Shown here: piece by piece, positions 33,855 to 44,400 of the stretch
Layout of the letters: each line of letters starts with the position of its first letter
Position numbering within the stretch: position 1 is the first letter of the stretch
DNA from: Roseibium marinum
GTDB taxonomy: Bacteria; Pseudomonadota; Alphaproteobacteria; Rhizobiales; Stappiaceae
Reading direction: 5' to 3'
Length of the DNA stretch: 64,000 nt
NCBI RefSeq assembly: GCF_002906165.1
Contig: NZ_PPCN01000010.1
Coordinates: 186,001 to 250,000, forward strand
Notes under the pieces: model-generated
What the model saw: the letters and a program-made list of their open reading frames with translations, nothing else
Databases searched by the model: none
Told to the model about the DNA's origin: nothing
Program-made: the position numbers and the translations under genes

Positions 33855-36707
33855 GACACCACAAAATCTTTCAACACCCAGACCTTCATTCATTCCGGTT
33901 GGAGGTCTGTTGAACTGGAAAACGAACGCGGGCGGGCAGGGGTGCAAACCTGGCAGGGTGATTATAGAAAGCGTTTCCTTTACGCGTTTGTGGCCGTGAT
34001 CTGTACGATTGCGGCGGTCGGGATCTTGCGCCTTGCAGGCGTGGGAAACGTCTTCGACCGCTTCTTGTGGGAAGTCAGGTTTCAGTTCGATCATCGGCCC
34101 GTTTCGGGAGATATCGTCATCGTCGACATCGACGCGAGGAGCCTGGACGAACTCGGTGTCTGGCCTCTGCCTCGCAGGATATTCGCACAGTTGACGGATC
34201 GGCTGATCGCGGAGGGCGCGCAGGAGATCCTCTTTGACGTGGACTTCAGCGGCACTTCGTCCAGCGAGGATGATCGGCTCCTGGCTGAAGCCTTCGAAAG
34301 AGCGGGCAATGTCAGTCTTGCGGTGTTCCGTCAGGCCGCGGCTTTCAACGGGGCTTTCGGCGAAATCGTCAATCAGCCGATTGAAATGCTTCTGGAAAAC
34401 GCCTGGCCGGTCGTTGTCATGGTTCCCATGGAAAGCGACGGCCGGATATGGAACTCCCTCTACGGTTACGACATAGCCGGCATGTCCGAAATCTCCGCGG
34501 CGGCGTTTCTGGGTGATCATACGGGACAGACCGGGGGAACCTTCGGCCTCGATTACAGCATCGCACCTGACGAACTGCAGCGTCTCTCCCTGATTGACGT
34601 CCTGAACGGCACGGCGTCAACCGGCAGGCTGTTCGGCAAAAAGGTCATCATCGGCGCGAGCGCGCAGGAACTCAGGGATCTCTTTGCCGTCCCCGTTTAC
34701 GGTGTGCTTCCAGGCAGTGTGATCCAGGCACTCGGAGCCGAGACCTTGATGCAGAACAGAGCCCTGGCGGTTGACGGGCAATTCGTCACGAGCCTGGTCG
34801 CGCTGACCGTCTTGTTTCTGCTGATGCTTACGAGAATTGAGGGGTGGAGCATCAAGATCCTGATCCTGATGCTGACTGCCATAGCGTTGGAGCTGGTCGC
34901 ATTCCAGTTTCAAAAGTCCTTTCCGGTTCTTGTTCAATCCGCGAGCGCGCATTTCATACTCTTCTTTGCCGCGTTGATTGTCGTGTTCCGCGAACTCGGC
35001 TTCCACAAGCTGGGGTCTCACCTTGCGGGAGTCGGCCGGCGTAACAGCGAACGGATGCTTGGACAGGTTTTTGACGACAGTTTCGATGCGATCATCGTTC
35101 TCCGTGCGGACGGACGGATAACCGCCGCGAACCGGACGGCCCGGTCGCTCTTCCCAGCCGAAACACTCGTCGGCACCGCGGCCCGAAGGGTGCTGCCGCA
35201 GGAGCTGGCGGACGCGGCGCTGGCGGTTTTCGGAAATCGGTCTTTCGGCATGCCGGTGTCCACGACACTGTATGCAGCCAGGGAGAACGGCAAACGTCAA
35301 TTCATCGAATATGTCGTGACCCGGTCGGAAAAGACAGTCGTCACGGAGGGTCGCCGAAGCGAGACCCAGATGCTTGCCTGCCTGACATGCCGTGATGTCA
35401 CGGAGGAACGCGAGTCGGCCGAAAAACTGAAATATCTTGCCCGGTTCGAACCGATCACGGGCCTTTTGAATCGGAACGGTTTCGAAGAGGAACTTGAAAG
35501 CAGGGTCCAGGCTGCGCTGCAAGGCGGACATAACCTGTGTCTGGTCCAGTTCGCCATTGCCAATCTGGATCAGATCATGGCCTCGCTTGGATTTGCCTAT
35601 GGGGATCGCGTCCGTCAGGCGGTTGCGTCCCGTCTGAAGAATCATGCCGCTCATGAAATGACATGGTCGGCTATCTCAACAGACGTATTTGCCGGAGTGG
35701 CCGCGTGTGAACCGGGCGAGGACCAGATTCAGGAACTGATCGAGACCGTGCGCAGCGCGGTCGGCGCGATGCTGACGATTGAAGGCGCAAGGATCACGGT
35801 TCGGCTCAAATTCGGCTATGTGCTCTCTGACGGGCGAACTTCGCCGGACAGACTTCTCAAAAATGCGGGGAACGCTCTTGCCAAGGTGCGCCGTGAAGGC
35901 AGCTCCTCGGTACTGGCTTTCCGGCCGGAACTCGATGAGACGCTTCTGCGGCGGTGTACGCTGGAGACGGAACTGCTCAAGGCAATTGTCCGCGATGAGT
36001 TGCAGGTGTACTACCAGCCACTCTTGAACCTGGCTGACAGGACCGTCTTCGGCGCTGAAGCACTCCTGCGATGGGATCACCCGAGGTTGGGGCCGGTTTC
36101 ACCGGCGGAATTTATCCCGATTGCGGAGGAAAACGGATATATCCTCGAGCTTGGGGCGTGGGTCTTGAACCGGGCCATGAAAGAGGCTTCTTCCTGGAAC
36201 CGGCCACTCGACCTTTCGGTCAATATTTCAGCCGTACAGATCAGTCAGGGCAACCTCGTTGCAACGGTCTCTGAGGCTCTGGAGCGTGCAAGATTTCCTG
36301 CCGAGCGGCTCGATCTTGAGGTCACGGAATCCCTGTTCATCGACGAAAACCTCGATCTGAAATTCTGCATGGAAGAATTGAGGGCACTTGGCTGCAGCTT
36401 TTCTCTGGATGATTTTGGTACCGGATATTCCTCGCTGGGCTACATACCGAAATATCCGTTTTCGAGGATCAAGCTGGACCGGTCTTTCGTTACGCCGACC
36501 ATGGCGAGCAAGCAGGATACTGCTGTGATCGAGGCTGTGCTCAATCTCGCCAGGGGATATGGCCTGTCGGTTATCGCCGAGGGGATCGAAACCCCTGACC
36601 AGGCCGGCAAGCTTCTCGAGCTTGGCTGTCCGCTGGGTCAGGGATATCTCTTCGGCCGCCCGATGGATGCAGCCAGTTTTTCGGCGCTGCTCAAGAACGC
36701 TGCCTGA
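33837..36707 (+). CDS. CHASE2-PAS-GGDEF-EAL cyclic-di-GMP signalling protein
   Basis: 956 residues. Order: first membrane segment near residues 47-65, an extracytoplasmic CHASE2 sensor domain to about 320, three membrane segments to about 390, a PAS region to about 520, GGDEF-like domain 535-690, EAL domain 705-950. The GGDEF signature is replaced by STDVF near residue 614, so cyclase activity is unlikely. The EAL domain keeps EALLRW (near 739), NISAVQ, the DDFGTGYSS loop, KLDRSFV and EGIET, so it should hydrolyse c-di-GMP. The ATG at 33837 lies inside a repeat and has no clear ribosome site; an in-frame GTG near 33939 is an alternative. The FecR gene 79 bp upstream probably acts with it. Confidence 0.85.
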   Translation: MRSRCSDTTKSFNTQTFIHSGWRSVELENERGRAGVQTWQGDYRKRFLYAFVAVICTIAAVGILRLAGVGNVFDRFLWEVRFQFDHRPVSGDIVIVDIDARSLDELGVWPLPRRIFAQLTDRLIAEGAQEILFDVDFSGTSSSEDDRLLAEAFERAGNVSLAVFRQAAAFNGAFGEIVNQPIEMLLENAWPVVVMVPMESDGRIWNSLYGYDIAGMSEISAAAFLGDHTGQTGGTFGLDYSIAPDELQRLSLIDVLNGTASTGRLFGKKVIIGASAQELRDLFAVPVYGVLPGSVIQALGAETLMQNRALAVDGQFVTSLVALTVLFLLMLTRIEGWSIKILILMLTAIALELVAFQFQKSFPVLVQSASAHFILFFAALIVVFRELGFHKLGSHLAGVGRRNSERMLGQVFDDSFDAIIVLRADGRITAANRTARSLFPAETLVGTAARRVLPQELADAALAVFGNRSFGMPVSTTLYAARENGKRQFIEYVVTRSEKTVVTEGRRSETQMLACLTCRDVTEERESAEKLKYLARFEPITGLLNRNGFEEELESRVQAALQGGHNLCLVQFAIANLDQIMASLGFAYGDRVRQAVASRLKNHAAHEMTWSAISTDVFAGVAACEPGEDQIQELIETVRSAVGAMLTIEGARITVRLKFGYVLSDGRTSPDRLLKNAGNALAKVRREGSSSVLAFRPELDETLLRRCTLETELLKAIVRDELQVYYQPLLNLADRTVFGAEALLRWDHPRLGPVSPAEFIPIAEENGYILELGAWVLNRAMKEASSWNRPLDLSVNISAVQISQGNLVATVSEALERARFPAERLDLEVTESLFIDENLDLKFCMEELRALGCSFSLDDFGTGYSSLGYIPKYPFSRIKLDRSFVTPTMASKQDTAVIEAVLNLARGYGLSVIAEGIETPDQAGKLLELGCPLGQGYLFGRPMDAASFSALLKNAA

Positions 36708-36714
36708 GACCTGT

Positions 36715-38172
36715 TTACCTGCCCAGGCCGCCGATGCAACTATATTTGACGTTCAGATAGTCGTCGAGACCGTATTTGGAACCCTCGTTTCCAACGCCGC
36801 TGTCCTTGAAACCGCCGAAGGGTGCGACCTCGGTCGTGATGACCCCTTCATTGACGCCGACAAGGCCGTATTGCAGCGCCTCCATCATCCGGAAACTGCG
36901 GCCCAGATCCTTGGTGTAAAAGTAGCAGGCAAGTCCGAATTCCGTGTCGTTCGCAAGTTCGATGGCTTCTTCCTCGGTTTCGAACCTGAACAGCGCCGCG
37001 AGCGGGCCGAAGGTCTCTTCACGGGCGACCTTCATATCCTTGCTGGCCCCGGTGATCAGTGTCGGCTCGAAGAATGTGCCCGGACCGTTTGAGGGATGGC
37101 CGCCGGTCACCAGAACGCCGCCCTTGGAGAGCGCGTCCTGAACGTGCTCGGCGACTTTCTTCACGGCGGCCTCGTTGATCAGCGGGCCTTGCGTAACGCC
37201 TTTTTCCAGACCGTTGCCGACTTTCAACTGCTCCGCCATCGCGGTTTTCAGCTTCTCGGCGAATACATCGTAGATGCCCGCCTGGACATAAATCCGGTTG
37301 GCGCAGACGCAGGTCTGGCCGGAATTTCGGAACTTGCTGGCAATCGCGCCTTCCACCGCTCGGTCGAGATCCGCGTCGTCGAAGACGATGAACGGTGCAT
37401 TGCCGCCCAGCTCCATGGAAATCTTCTTCATGTTCCTGCCGGCGTTTCCGGCCAGCAATTTACCGACGCGGGTGGACCCGGTGAAGGTGATTTTGCGCAA
37501 GGCCGGGTTCTCGCACATCTCCTCGCCGATGGCCGGGGCATCGCCGGTAATGATGTTGATGACGCCTTTGGGGAGACCGGATTTTTCGGCCATCACACCG
37601 TAGACCAGCGCGGAGTAGGGCGTGAACTCGGCCGGCTTCATCACCATGGTGCATCCGGCGGCAAGCGCCGCGCCGAGCTTGCGGGCGATCATCGAGTTGG
37701 GAAAGTTCCACGGCGTGATGGAGCCCGCGACGCCAACGGGCTCCTTGGTGACCAGAATGCGCCGGTCGGCCCAGGGCGAGGGGATCGTGTCGCCGTAGAT
37801 GCGCCTGCCTTCCTCGGCGAGGAAGCGGATGTATTTGACGCCAAGCGCGATCTCGCCCTTTGCCTCGGCGAGGGGTTTGCCCATCTCCGTTGTCAGAATG
37901 ACCGCGAGATCGTCGATCTGGTCCATGATGGCGTCGCACAGATTGTGCATGTGTCCGGCGCGGGCTTCGGCGGTCAGAGCCTTCCAGCCCGGCAGAGCGG
38001 CGTCTGCAGCCGCGATCGCTCGCGCGGTTTCAGCGCGTCCGCACATGGGTACGGATCCGATCTTTTCACCGGTTGCCGGATTGACCACTTCGATCGTTTC
38101 GCCGCTATCGGCATCCAGCCAGGTACCGTCGATAAAAACCTGTTGTTTCAACAGCGAAGTATTCAATGACAT
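36715..38172 (-). CDS. gabD: NAD(P)-dependent succinate-semialdehyde dehydrogenase
   Basis: 485 residues, a full aldehyde dehydrogenase. The glutamate motif is MELGGNAPFIVFDDAD and the catalytic cysteine lies in NSGQTCVCANRIYVQ, a spelling typical of GabD. The C-terminal GGFKDSGVGNEGSKYGLDDYLNVKY is also GabD-like. It oxidises succinic semialdehyde to succinate in 4-aminobutyrate breakdown. No gabT is adjacent. It ends 8 bp after the convergent CHASE2 gene. Confidence 0.9.
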   Translation of the reverse strand: MSLNTSLLKQQVFIDGTWLDADSGETIEVVNPATGEKIGSVPMCGRAETARAIAAADAALPGWKALTAEARAGHMHNLCDAIMDQIDDLAVILTTEMGKPLAEAKGEIALGVKYIRFLAEEGRRIYGDTIPSPWADRRILVTKEPVGVAGSITPWNFPNSMIARKLGAALAAGCTMVMKPAEFTPYSALVYGVMAEKSGLPKGVINIITGDAPAIGEEMCENPALRKITFTGSTRVGKLLAGNAGRNMKKISMELGGNAPFIVFDDADLDRAVEGAIASKFRNSGQTCVCANRIYVQAGIYDVFAEKLKTAMAEQLKVGNGLEKGVTQGPLINEAAVKKVAEHVQDALSKGGVLVTGGHPSNGPGTFFEPTLITGASKDMKVAREETFGPLAALFRFETEEEAIELANDTEFGLACYFYTKDLGRSFRMMEALQYGLVGVNEGVITTEVAPFGGFKDSGVGNEGSKYGLDDYLNVKYSCIGGLGR

Positions 38173-38387
38173 GGGAGGCTCCCCGAAGATTGGGATGAGG
38201 TGGAGGGCAGATTGCTGATCTGAATAGCTGCCTTAGAGATAGAGGGCGAGCGCGGGCTCATGCAAGTGCTTTCTAGTTGAAAGAAGGCGCGCCGAGATCG
38301 TAGCAAAGGCAATTTGCAGGAAGCAGGAATGCGAGGTGGGGGAGCGCCATCCGTAGTCGCCTGATTTGGAGCAGATGGCCTTCTCCG

Positions 38388-38795
38388 TCAGTTTGTAGGT
38401 CGGCCGTCGAAGCGTGCCTGAGCCGTCTCTATTTCGGCCTTGCGCTGCCTGCTCCAGGTGGCCAGTGAAGCAACTTGCTCCGCGAAGGAACGGCCTAGCT
38501 CCGTCAGTTCGTAAGTTACACTCGGAGGAACGGTCGGCTCGACATGACGCAGAACGTGTCCGTCGCGCTCCAGGCGGCGTAGCGTCAAGGTCATCATTCT
38601 CTGCGAGACGCCGACCAGCGCACGCTCCAGCTCCCGATACCGCCGGGGGCCTGCGGACAGTTCAGCAAGCGCCATCACCGTCCACTGTTCGCCCAGCCGG
38701 TCAAGCGCAAGGCGTATTCCGCAGTCCTCGTGATCCGGCGAGCCGCAAGGTTCTATCGCGGCTTTCCCGCGAACATCGGTGTGCGTAGCGGACAA
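38388..38795 (-). CDS. HxlR family transcriptional regulator
   Basis: 135 residues forming a winged helix-turn-helix of the HxlR type: CGIRLALDRLGEQWTVMALAELSAGPRRYRELERAL is the family pattern, with Cys near residue 26 as a possible redox sensor. Start codon is TTG, fixed by TAAGGAGG seven bases upstream. It is divergent from an NmrA/QorB-like reductase with 70 bp between, the same layout as ytfH-ytfG in Escherichia coli and qorR-qor2 in Corynebacterium, in which the regulator represses the reductase in response to oxidants or quinones. Confidence 0.9.
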   Translation of the reverse strand: MSATHTDVRGKAAIEPCGSPDHEDCGIRLALDRLGEQWTVMALAELSAGPRRYRELERALVGVSQRMMTLTLRRLERDGHVLRHVEPTVPPSVTYELTELGRSFAEQVASLATWSRQRKAEIETAQARFDGRPTN

Positions 38796-38865
38796 GATTG
38801 TGCCTCCTTATGTGTCTGACCGAAACGTCCTAAACCATGCCGGAACCTAACGGAAAGGGACGTCC

Positions 38866-39666
38866 ATGATTTTGATAACCGGCGCATCGGGCCAGCTTGC
38901 ATCACTTGTAGCACAAAGAACGAAGGAGGCCGGGCTTCCGGTTGAAACAGCCAGCCGCTCGCGAGTTGCTGACCGTGTGATGGATTTCGATCACACGGAG
39001 ACGCTGGACTTCTCAGGCATCTCAACTCTGTTCCTTCTCTCCGCCGGCTATGCAGAAGATGACATTGTCATACGCAGGCACGGAGCGGTTCTAACAGAGG
39101 CACGCCGACAAGGCGTTACATATGTTGTTTACACAAGCCTGTCGGCGGCCAGCGATCATCTGGGTTTTGCGCTCGCGCATCGCTGGACTGAGCGCGCCTT
39201 GATCGAAAGCGGTCTCGGGTGGACGATCCTTCGTAACGGGCTTTATGCGGAGTTAATCGGTACACTTGCCGCGCCGCGCCAAGGGCGGATCACGGTGCCA
39301 TTCGGCACCGCTGCGATATCCGCAGTAGCGAGAGCCGACCTGGCCGACGCGGCGTTCGAAGTCCTTCAAAATCCGAAGGCTCACGCGGGGCTCACCTATG
39401 AGCTTTCCGGCGTCACGCCATTTTCCGTACCTCATCTGGCACAGCGGCTTGCAGTTGCCTATGAACCGACAAGTCTTGCGGCCGAGCGTGAGCGGCTATC
39501 CACCGTGCCACTATTGCCATTCCAGGCCCCGATGCTCTTATCGATCTCGTCGGCCGCTATGGCAGGCTTCCTGAAGTCTGATGTTAGCGATCTTCTGAAA
39601 CTCGTGCCGCAACCACGCGACGCTCTAACGGTCGCCTACGACACAGCACAGGTAGCAAACGGATGA
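38866..39666 (+). CDS. NmrA/QorB-like NAD(P)-binding reductase
   Basis: 266 residues, an atypical SDR. The nucleotide motif is TGASGQLASLVA, and AHRWTERALIESGLGWTILRNGLYAEL is characteristic of the QorB/YtfG group. That group reduces quinones with NADPH. It is divergent from an HxlR regulator, matching that family's typical control. AAGGGA precedes the ATG. The sequence is slightly less GC-rich at third positions than its neighbours, which might reflect transfer of the pair, but I cannot quantify this. Confidence 0.87.
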   Translation: MILITGASGQLASLVAQRTKEAGLPVETASRSRVADRVMDFDHTETLDFSGISTLFLLSAGYAEDDIVIRRHGAVLTEARRQGVTYVVYTSLSAASDHLGFALAHRWTERALIESGLGWTILRNGLYAELIGTLAAPRQGRITVPFGTAAISAVARADLADAAFEVLQNPKAHAGLTYELSGVTPFSVPHLAQRLAVAYEPTSLAAERERLSTVPLLPFQAPMLLSISSAAMAGFLKSDVSDLLKLVPQPRDALTVAYDTAQVANG

Positions 39667-39789
39667 CGGGGGGGGTCCGGTGTTGGCGCGATCCGGCCGT
39701 CGGAGTTTAATTCCGATTTGCTATTTACCGGCCAAGGTGCGATCAGCTCATCGCTCACGGATCTTCAGCAGCAGAGACGGAAACCAAGA

Positions 39790-40809
39790 GTGACACGAAC
39801 TGTTTCAATTGCCGAAGCCGAACGTCTGGCAGCCAAGGCGCTGATCGCCGCCGGAACCGCGCCGGAAAACGCCGCTCCTGTGGCCCGGGCGCTTGTCGCC
39901 GCCGAGGCTTCCGGCCAGCCGGGACATGGCCTGTCGCGCATGCCCTCCTATGTCGAGCAGGTTCGCTCGGGCAAGGTCCACGGGACAGCTCGCCCGTCCT
40001 GCGAGACCGTGAAACCGGGACTTGTGCGGATCGACGCGGGACACGGGTTCGCCTATCCGGCAATCGACCTCGCGCAGAAGATTCTGCCGGACATGGCAAG
40101 GCGGAGCGGCGTCGCTCTGGCCGCCATTCATCGCTCCCATCATTTCGGACAGGGGGGCGCTCATTGCGAGGTTCTTGCCCAAAAGGGCCTGGTTGCCATG
40201 GTGTTCGGCAATGCCCCCAAGGCAATCGCACCGTGGGGCGCAAGCCGTCCGATGTTCGGCACCAATCCGATCTGCTTCGCGGCCCCGGGACCGGCCGGCG
40301 CGCCTCCGCTGGTGATCGATTTCGCCGTCTCGCGTGTTGCCAAGGGAAAGATCATGGCCGCGTCAAGGACCGGCCGGCCGATCCCGGAAGGATGGGCTCT
40401 CGATGATCAGGGCAGGCCGGCGACCGACGCCGCCGCCGCGATGAACGGCACGATGGTTCCCATTGGTGAAGCGAAAGGGGCCGCGCTCGCGCTGATGATC
40501 GAGGTTCTGTCGGCTGCGCTCGTCGGCGCGCATTTCGGCTTTGAGGCGAACGGCCTGTTCGACGGCAAGGGCGCTCCGCCCAACCTTGCGCAAACCATCC
40601 TGGCGATCGATCCGGGGTTGGCCTCCGATAATGCCTATTGGGAGCGTATCGGTCTGCTGTTCAGCGAAATAGAGCAGACCGAGGGAGCCCGGCTTCCCGG
40701 CAGCCGCAGGCTGGAAGCCCGTGAGACTGCTGTCCGCGAAGGGTTGAGGATTCCGGAGGAAATTCTGCTGGATCTCCTCGCGCTTGCCGGGGAAGCGGAA
40801 CTTACCTGA
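39790..40809 (+). CDS. Ldh family oxidoreductase (malate/L-sulfolactate dehydrogenase type)
   Basis: 339 residues from GTG 39790. The frame opens at 39718 but the first 24 residues are not family-like, so I place the start at VTRTVSIAEAERLA. The protein is of the type 2 malate/L-lactate dehydrogenase fold, with the conserved histidine region IHRSHHFGQGGAHCEVLA, GTNPICFAAPG, and VSRVAKGKI. The family includes sulfolactate, ureidoglycolate and delta-1-piperideine-2-carboxylate reductases; the substrate is open. NAD(P)-dependent and cytoplasmic. It stands alone between NmrA-like and XRE genes. Confidence 0.85.
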   Translation: MTRTVSIAEAERLAAKALIAAGTAPENAAPVARALVAAEASGQPGHGLSRMPSYVEQVRSGKVHGTARPSCETVKPGLVRIDAGHGFAYPAIDLAQKILPDMARRSGVALAAIHRSHHFGQGGAHCEVLAQKGLVAMVFGNAPKAIAPWGASRPMFGTNPICFAAPGPAGAPPLVIDFAVSRVAKGKIMAASRTGRPIPEGWALDDQGRPATDAAAAMNGTMVPIGEAKGAALALMIEVLSAALVGAHFGFEANGLFDGKGAPPNLAQTILAIDPGLASDNAYWERIGLLFSEIEQTEGARLPGSRRLEARETAVREGLRIPEEILLDLLALAGEAELT

Positions 40810-40849
40810 AGCGGTAGGCGATAAAGACCGATCATTCGGGGTTTGGGAG

Positions 40850-41203
40850 TTATTCCCCGTTCATCCGGTCTTGCAGCACCCCGATTTCATCCGCAAGCGC
40901 CTGGGCCTGCCGTTGAATGCGGTCAAGGGCGACCCGCATGCTATCCAGGTCCGTGCCCGAGGCATCTTCCGAAATCGGCGGTGTGCCCCGGCCGACAAGC
41001 AGCCATGTCGGGCTGACATTCAAGACGCCGGCGAGCAGAACGAGCTTGTTGGAACGCGGCTCGGAGCGGTCGCTTTCCCAGCTTTGCATTGTAGCCGTTT
41101 TTATACCGAGCCGGCGTGCCAGCTGGGCTGTGGACAGACTTGAGGCATCCCGGGCTTTGCAGATCCGCTCCCCCAAAGTGTAATCGGTGCTGCTGTTCGA
41201 CAT
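40850..41203 (-). CDS. XRE family transcriptional regulator
   Basis: 117 residues. A helix-turn-helix occupies residues 8-70 (TAQLARRLGIKTATMQSWESDRSEPRSNKLVLLAGVL), followed by a helical tail with heptad-like spacing (DSMRVALDRIQRQAQALADEIGVLQDRM) that probably dimerises. No ligand or peptidase domain is attached. The ATG at 41203 is preferred over 41305 because of family length. Targets are unknown; the nearest gene in its transcription direction is convergent. Confidence 0.88.
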   Translation of the reverse strand: MSNSSTDYTLGERICKARDASSLSTAQLARRLGIKTATMQSWESDRSEPRSNKLVLLAGVLNVSPTWLLVGRGTPPISEDASGTDLDSMRVALDRIQRQAQALADEIGVLQDRMNGE

Positions 41204-41421
41204 TGTCGCGCTCCCGTCACTAACGATCGTTTCCGCCGCCAGATATACGGTCCCCGCCGGTCCCGACGGAGAGTTTTTCCTGAATATGTGGTTCATGGTC
41301 CGCAACCTCGCACGGCAGGCCCGTGCATCGCAACACCTGGCCGGGACTTTGTCGGATTGAGAGCGTCGAACGGCGGGATCTTGCGATGCCCGTGATAAAA
41401 ATGTCAGGGTGCATCAAGGGA

Positions 41422-44400
41422 TCAGTATTCTTTTTCGAAGAAAATACCGGCTTTCGATGACCCGTCCGCTCCAACTTCACCGCGCACTTTCAGTCCGCGG
41501 TTCAGATCTATATCGACCTGCACGCGGCTCGAACTTGTCCCGGTTCCCTGTTCAACACCCAGGTAGATGTTGTCGTTTATATATTTGCCGACCGAGACCG
41601 ACGGACCGTTTTCGCCATTGGTATTGACGTCGATCGCATCGAGCCCGAGCGACTTGCGGATCGAAGCAAGGGGACCGTTGTCGTTTCCGCCCGTCAGGGT
41701 GGCTATGGCGGCAGCCAGCCGCGCTATCTGGGTTGGCGAAAGATTGCCGACGCTCTTGCCGAAGAGCAGGAGAGCGAGAACTTCGTCCTGCGGAAGTTCC
41801 GGAGAGGATGTAAACGCGATTTGCGGGTCGTCCGCCGCGCCGCTGACACTCACGGTAATCGTCGTATCACTCACGGACGTTGTGGCAGCAAAATCGATGA
41901 CCGGTGTCAGCGATCCCTCGAACGTGGCGGTGCCGTGCGAGAAGAGAAGACGGCGCGTCAGGATATCGAGTTGACCGCGCCTGAGGCTGAAAGCGCCGAT
42001 CGCTTGCGGGGCGGTCGTCGTTCCAACGATCTTGAGCTCTCCCTGGAGTTCGGCATCAAGCCCGCGGCCGCGAACGAAGATGCGGCCAGGCGCGGAAAGC
42101 AGAATGTCGAGGCGCGGCGGAAAACGCCTCTCCTGGGTTCCGGTCTGCCGCGATCCGCCGCCGAGTTCCGCAGCCTGCTGCTGGACTGCCTTCGAGGCGT
42201 TCACATGGCGCACATCGACCGGAGGAATGGCGCCTGGCAGATTTTCAGGAATGGAAATGTCGGCCTTGTTGATCGTGACCTTTCCATCGATCAATGCCGA
42301 ACCGGCCGGGGAAGCAAGAGGTCCGGAGATTTTCAGATCGGCATCGATGTCCGCGGTGACGAGACCGGGATCGACATACCGGCCATTGTTCAGCTTGAGG
42401 GCAATATCGGCGGTCAGGCCGTCTTTCATGCCGACCGTCCCCTCGGCGGAAAATGTGCCGCCGGTGGCGAGATCTCCCGCGATGCCGTTCAACACGGCCT
42501 GGTCACTGGACACCGATACGGTGCCGCCGATGTTCTGAGCGGTCAGGCCGGTCGTCAGGCTGGTTATTTTCAGATCGGCCGGCGTTGCCGTGATCTGGTA
42601 GGAAGGATCGGCGACGTTGCCTGTCACCGTACCCTGCAGGGAAATCGAGCCTTCGCCCCTGAGCCCGGCGTCCAGCAGGGGACGTCGCACCACGGCCAGG
42701 GGAACCGTGCCCTCAAGCGATATCGACAGAGCGTTGGGCCTCGAAAGTCCGATGGTGCCCGCGGCGGTCAGATTCAATCCGTTAGGATCGCTGACACGGG
42801 TGGTCTGCGTAATCTCGTTGGATTTCAACGAACCCGATGAAGTCAGGTCGAGAGCGGTCAGACTGTTGTTGCTGAGGTCACTGGAAGTGAGCGAGGCGCC
42901 GGTGACCGTCCACTCCGCCTCGGGCGACGATGCGCTTCCTTTGGCTGCCACACTGCCCGACAAGGTGCCGCCAAGACCCAGTGACGGCAAAAATGCATTT
43001 GCGAGGTTCAGCGGCACGGACTTCAACTTGGCCGTGAGGTCCAGCGACTGCCCGGCCTTGCCGGCTACCGACAGCGACCCGTTCCCAAGCCTGAGTTCCA
43101 GAGGGTCGATTATTGCTTCGCCGCCGCTATAGGAAATGGTGGTTGGCTGCTTGAGCGCGCTGGTGAGGCCCTGGTAGTGCAGGGCGAGTTCCTGAAGCGC
43201 CAGCACATAGGCACCGCTATCGAGTTCGCTGACGCGGGCCTTGAGGGTCAGTCCGTCGCGATTATCCCTGTCCATGGCCACTTGCGCCGTAATCGCGGTG
43301 CCGTCCCCGTCCGGTGTTACACTGATGTCGGCGCTGTGTATGGGGGTTGCATCCGTAAGCAGACCCGCGAGTTGGATATCCGCCGTAATGTTTTCCGGAG
43401 CATAAGGAGCCGCAACGTTGGCTTTCAGCTTCAGGTTGCTGAAACTGACCGACGGTATGCCGATATCGGCGCCGGTCACGTCAACAGCCAGCGTTCGGTC
43501 TTGCGGGTTGGCGGAAAGCGTGCCCTGCAGGCGGCCACTGATGTCGGTGAGCAGCAAGGGGGAGAGGGAGGCGAGATCCGGAGCATCGATCTTCAGATCG
43601 CCCTTCAGCGTCTCGACGGGCTTGTCCACGTCTGCGATGGAAAGGGCCCCCGTCACAGTGTTTCCGGCAAGGCGGATCGACAGGGGCTCGACGTCGGCGC
43701 CACCGTCCTTGCTCGTCAGCACCACATCGACGGCAATCGGCTGACCGTTGAGCGATGCCGTGCCTTTCACGGCAGCCGTCGGCGCGGCCGGATCGGCCGT
43801 CGCATCCGCTGAAAAGCTCAGGTCATCGAGTGGGGTTCCGGCAAGCAGAATCTGTTGAGAGGTGGCGTTCGCCTGTACTTCAAGAGCGCCGAGCGGACCG
43901 GACGAACGGACGTCCAGCGCGAGGCCGCCTTCAAGACGGGGATCGACCTTGGAAAGATCCTCGAGGCGGACTGTCAGATCGGACGTCAGAGAGGCCTTTT
44001 GGTAGTGCGCGTTGCCGCGAATCTCCAGGGCCTCGTTTTTCACCGCCAGGCTCTTGACGGTTACGTCATCCCGCCCGGCCAGATCCAGTGTCAGATCGAC
44101 GTTGCTTTCGCCAGTGAGCAGCGCGTCCGCCTGAGACACGTCTGTTTTCAGCTCACGCAGAACAAGCGCGCCCGTTGCCGAACCGGTGAGTGTGTCCGGG
44201 TCAAGGTCGGCGGAAAAGGTTCCGGCAAGGCTTCCCGCGAGATTGCGCCCGGCAAGACCAGAGAACATTGCCAGATCCGGTACGGACAGGCGGCCACGAG
44301 CATCGATTTTACTGGCCGAAATCTCCGAATCCGTCAGATTGGCCTGGCCGGCCGTTGTGCTGACGGAAAAGCCGGCGATCTGCAGGGACTTGTTTTTACC

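Noticed and set aside
33157..33889. Minus-strand frames rich in Pro/Leu or Ala/Val opposite the FecR repeat
   Set aside because: Low-complexity antisense of the 24-bp tandem repeat; not genes, although they can look like membrane proteins.
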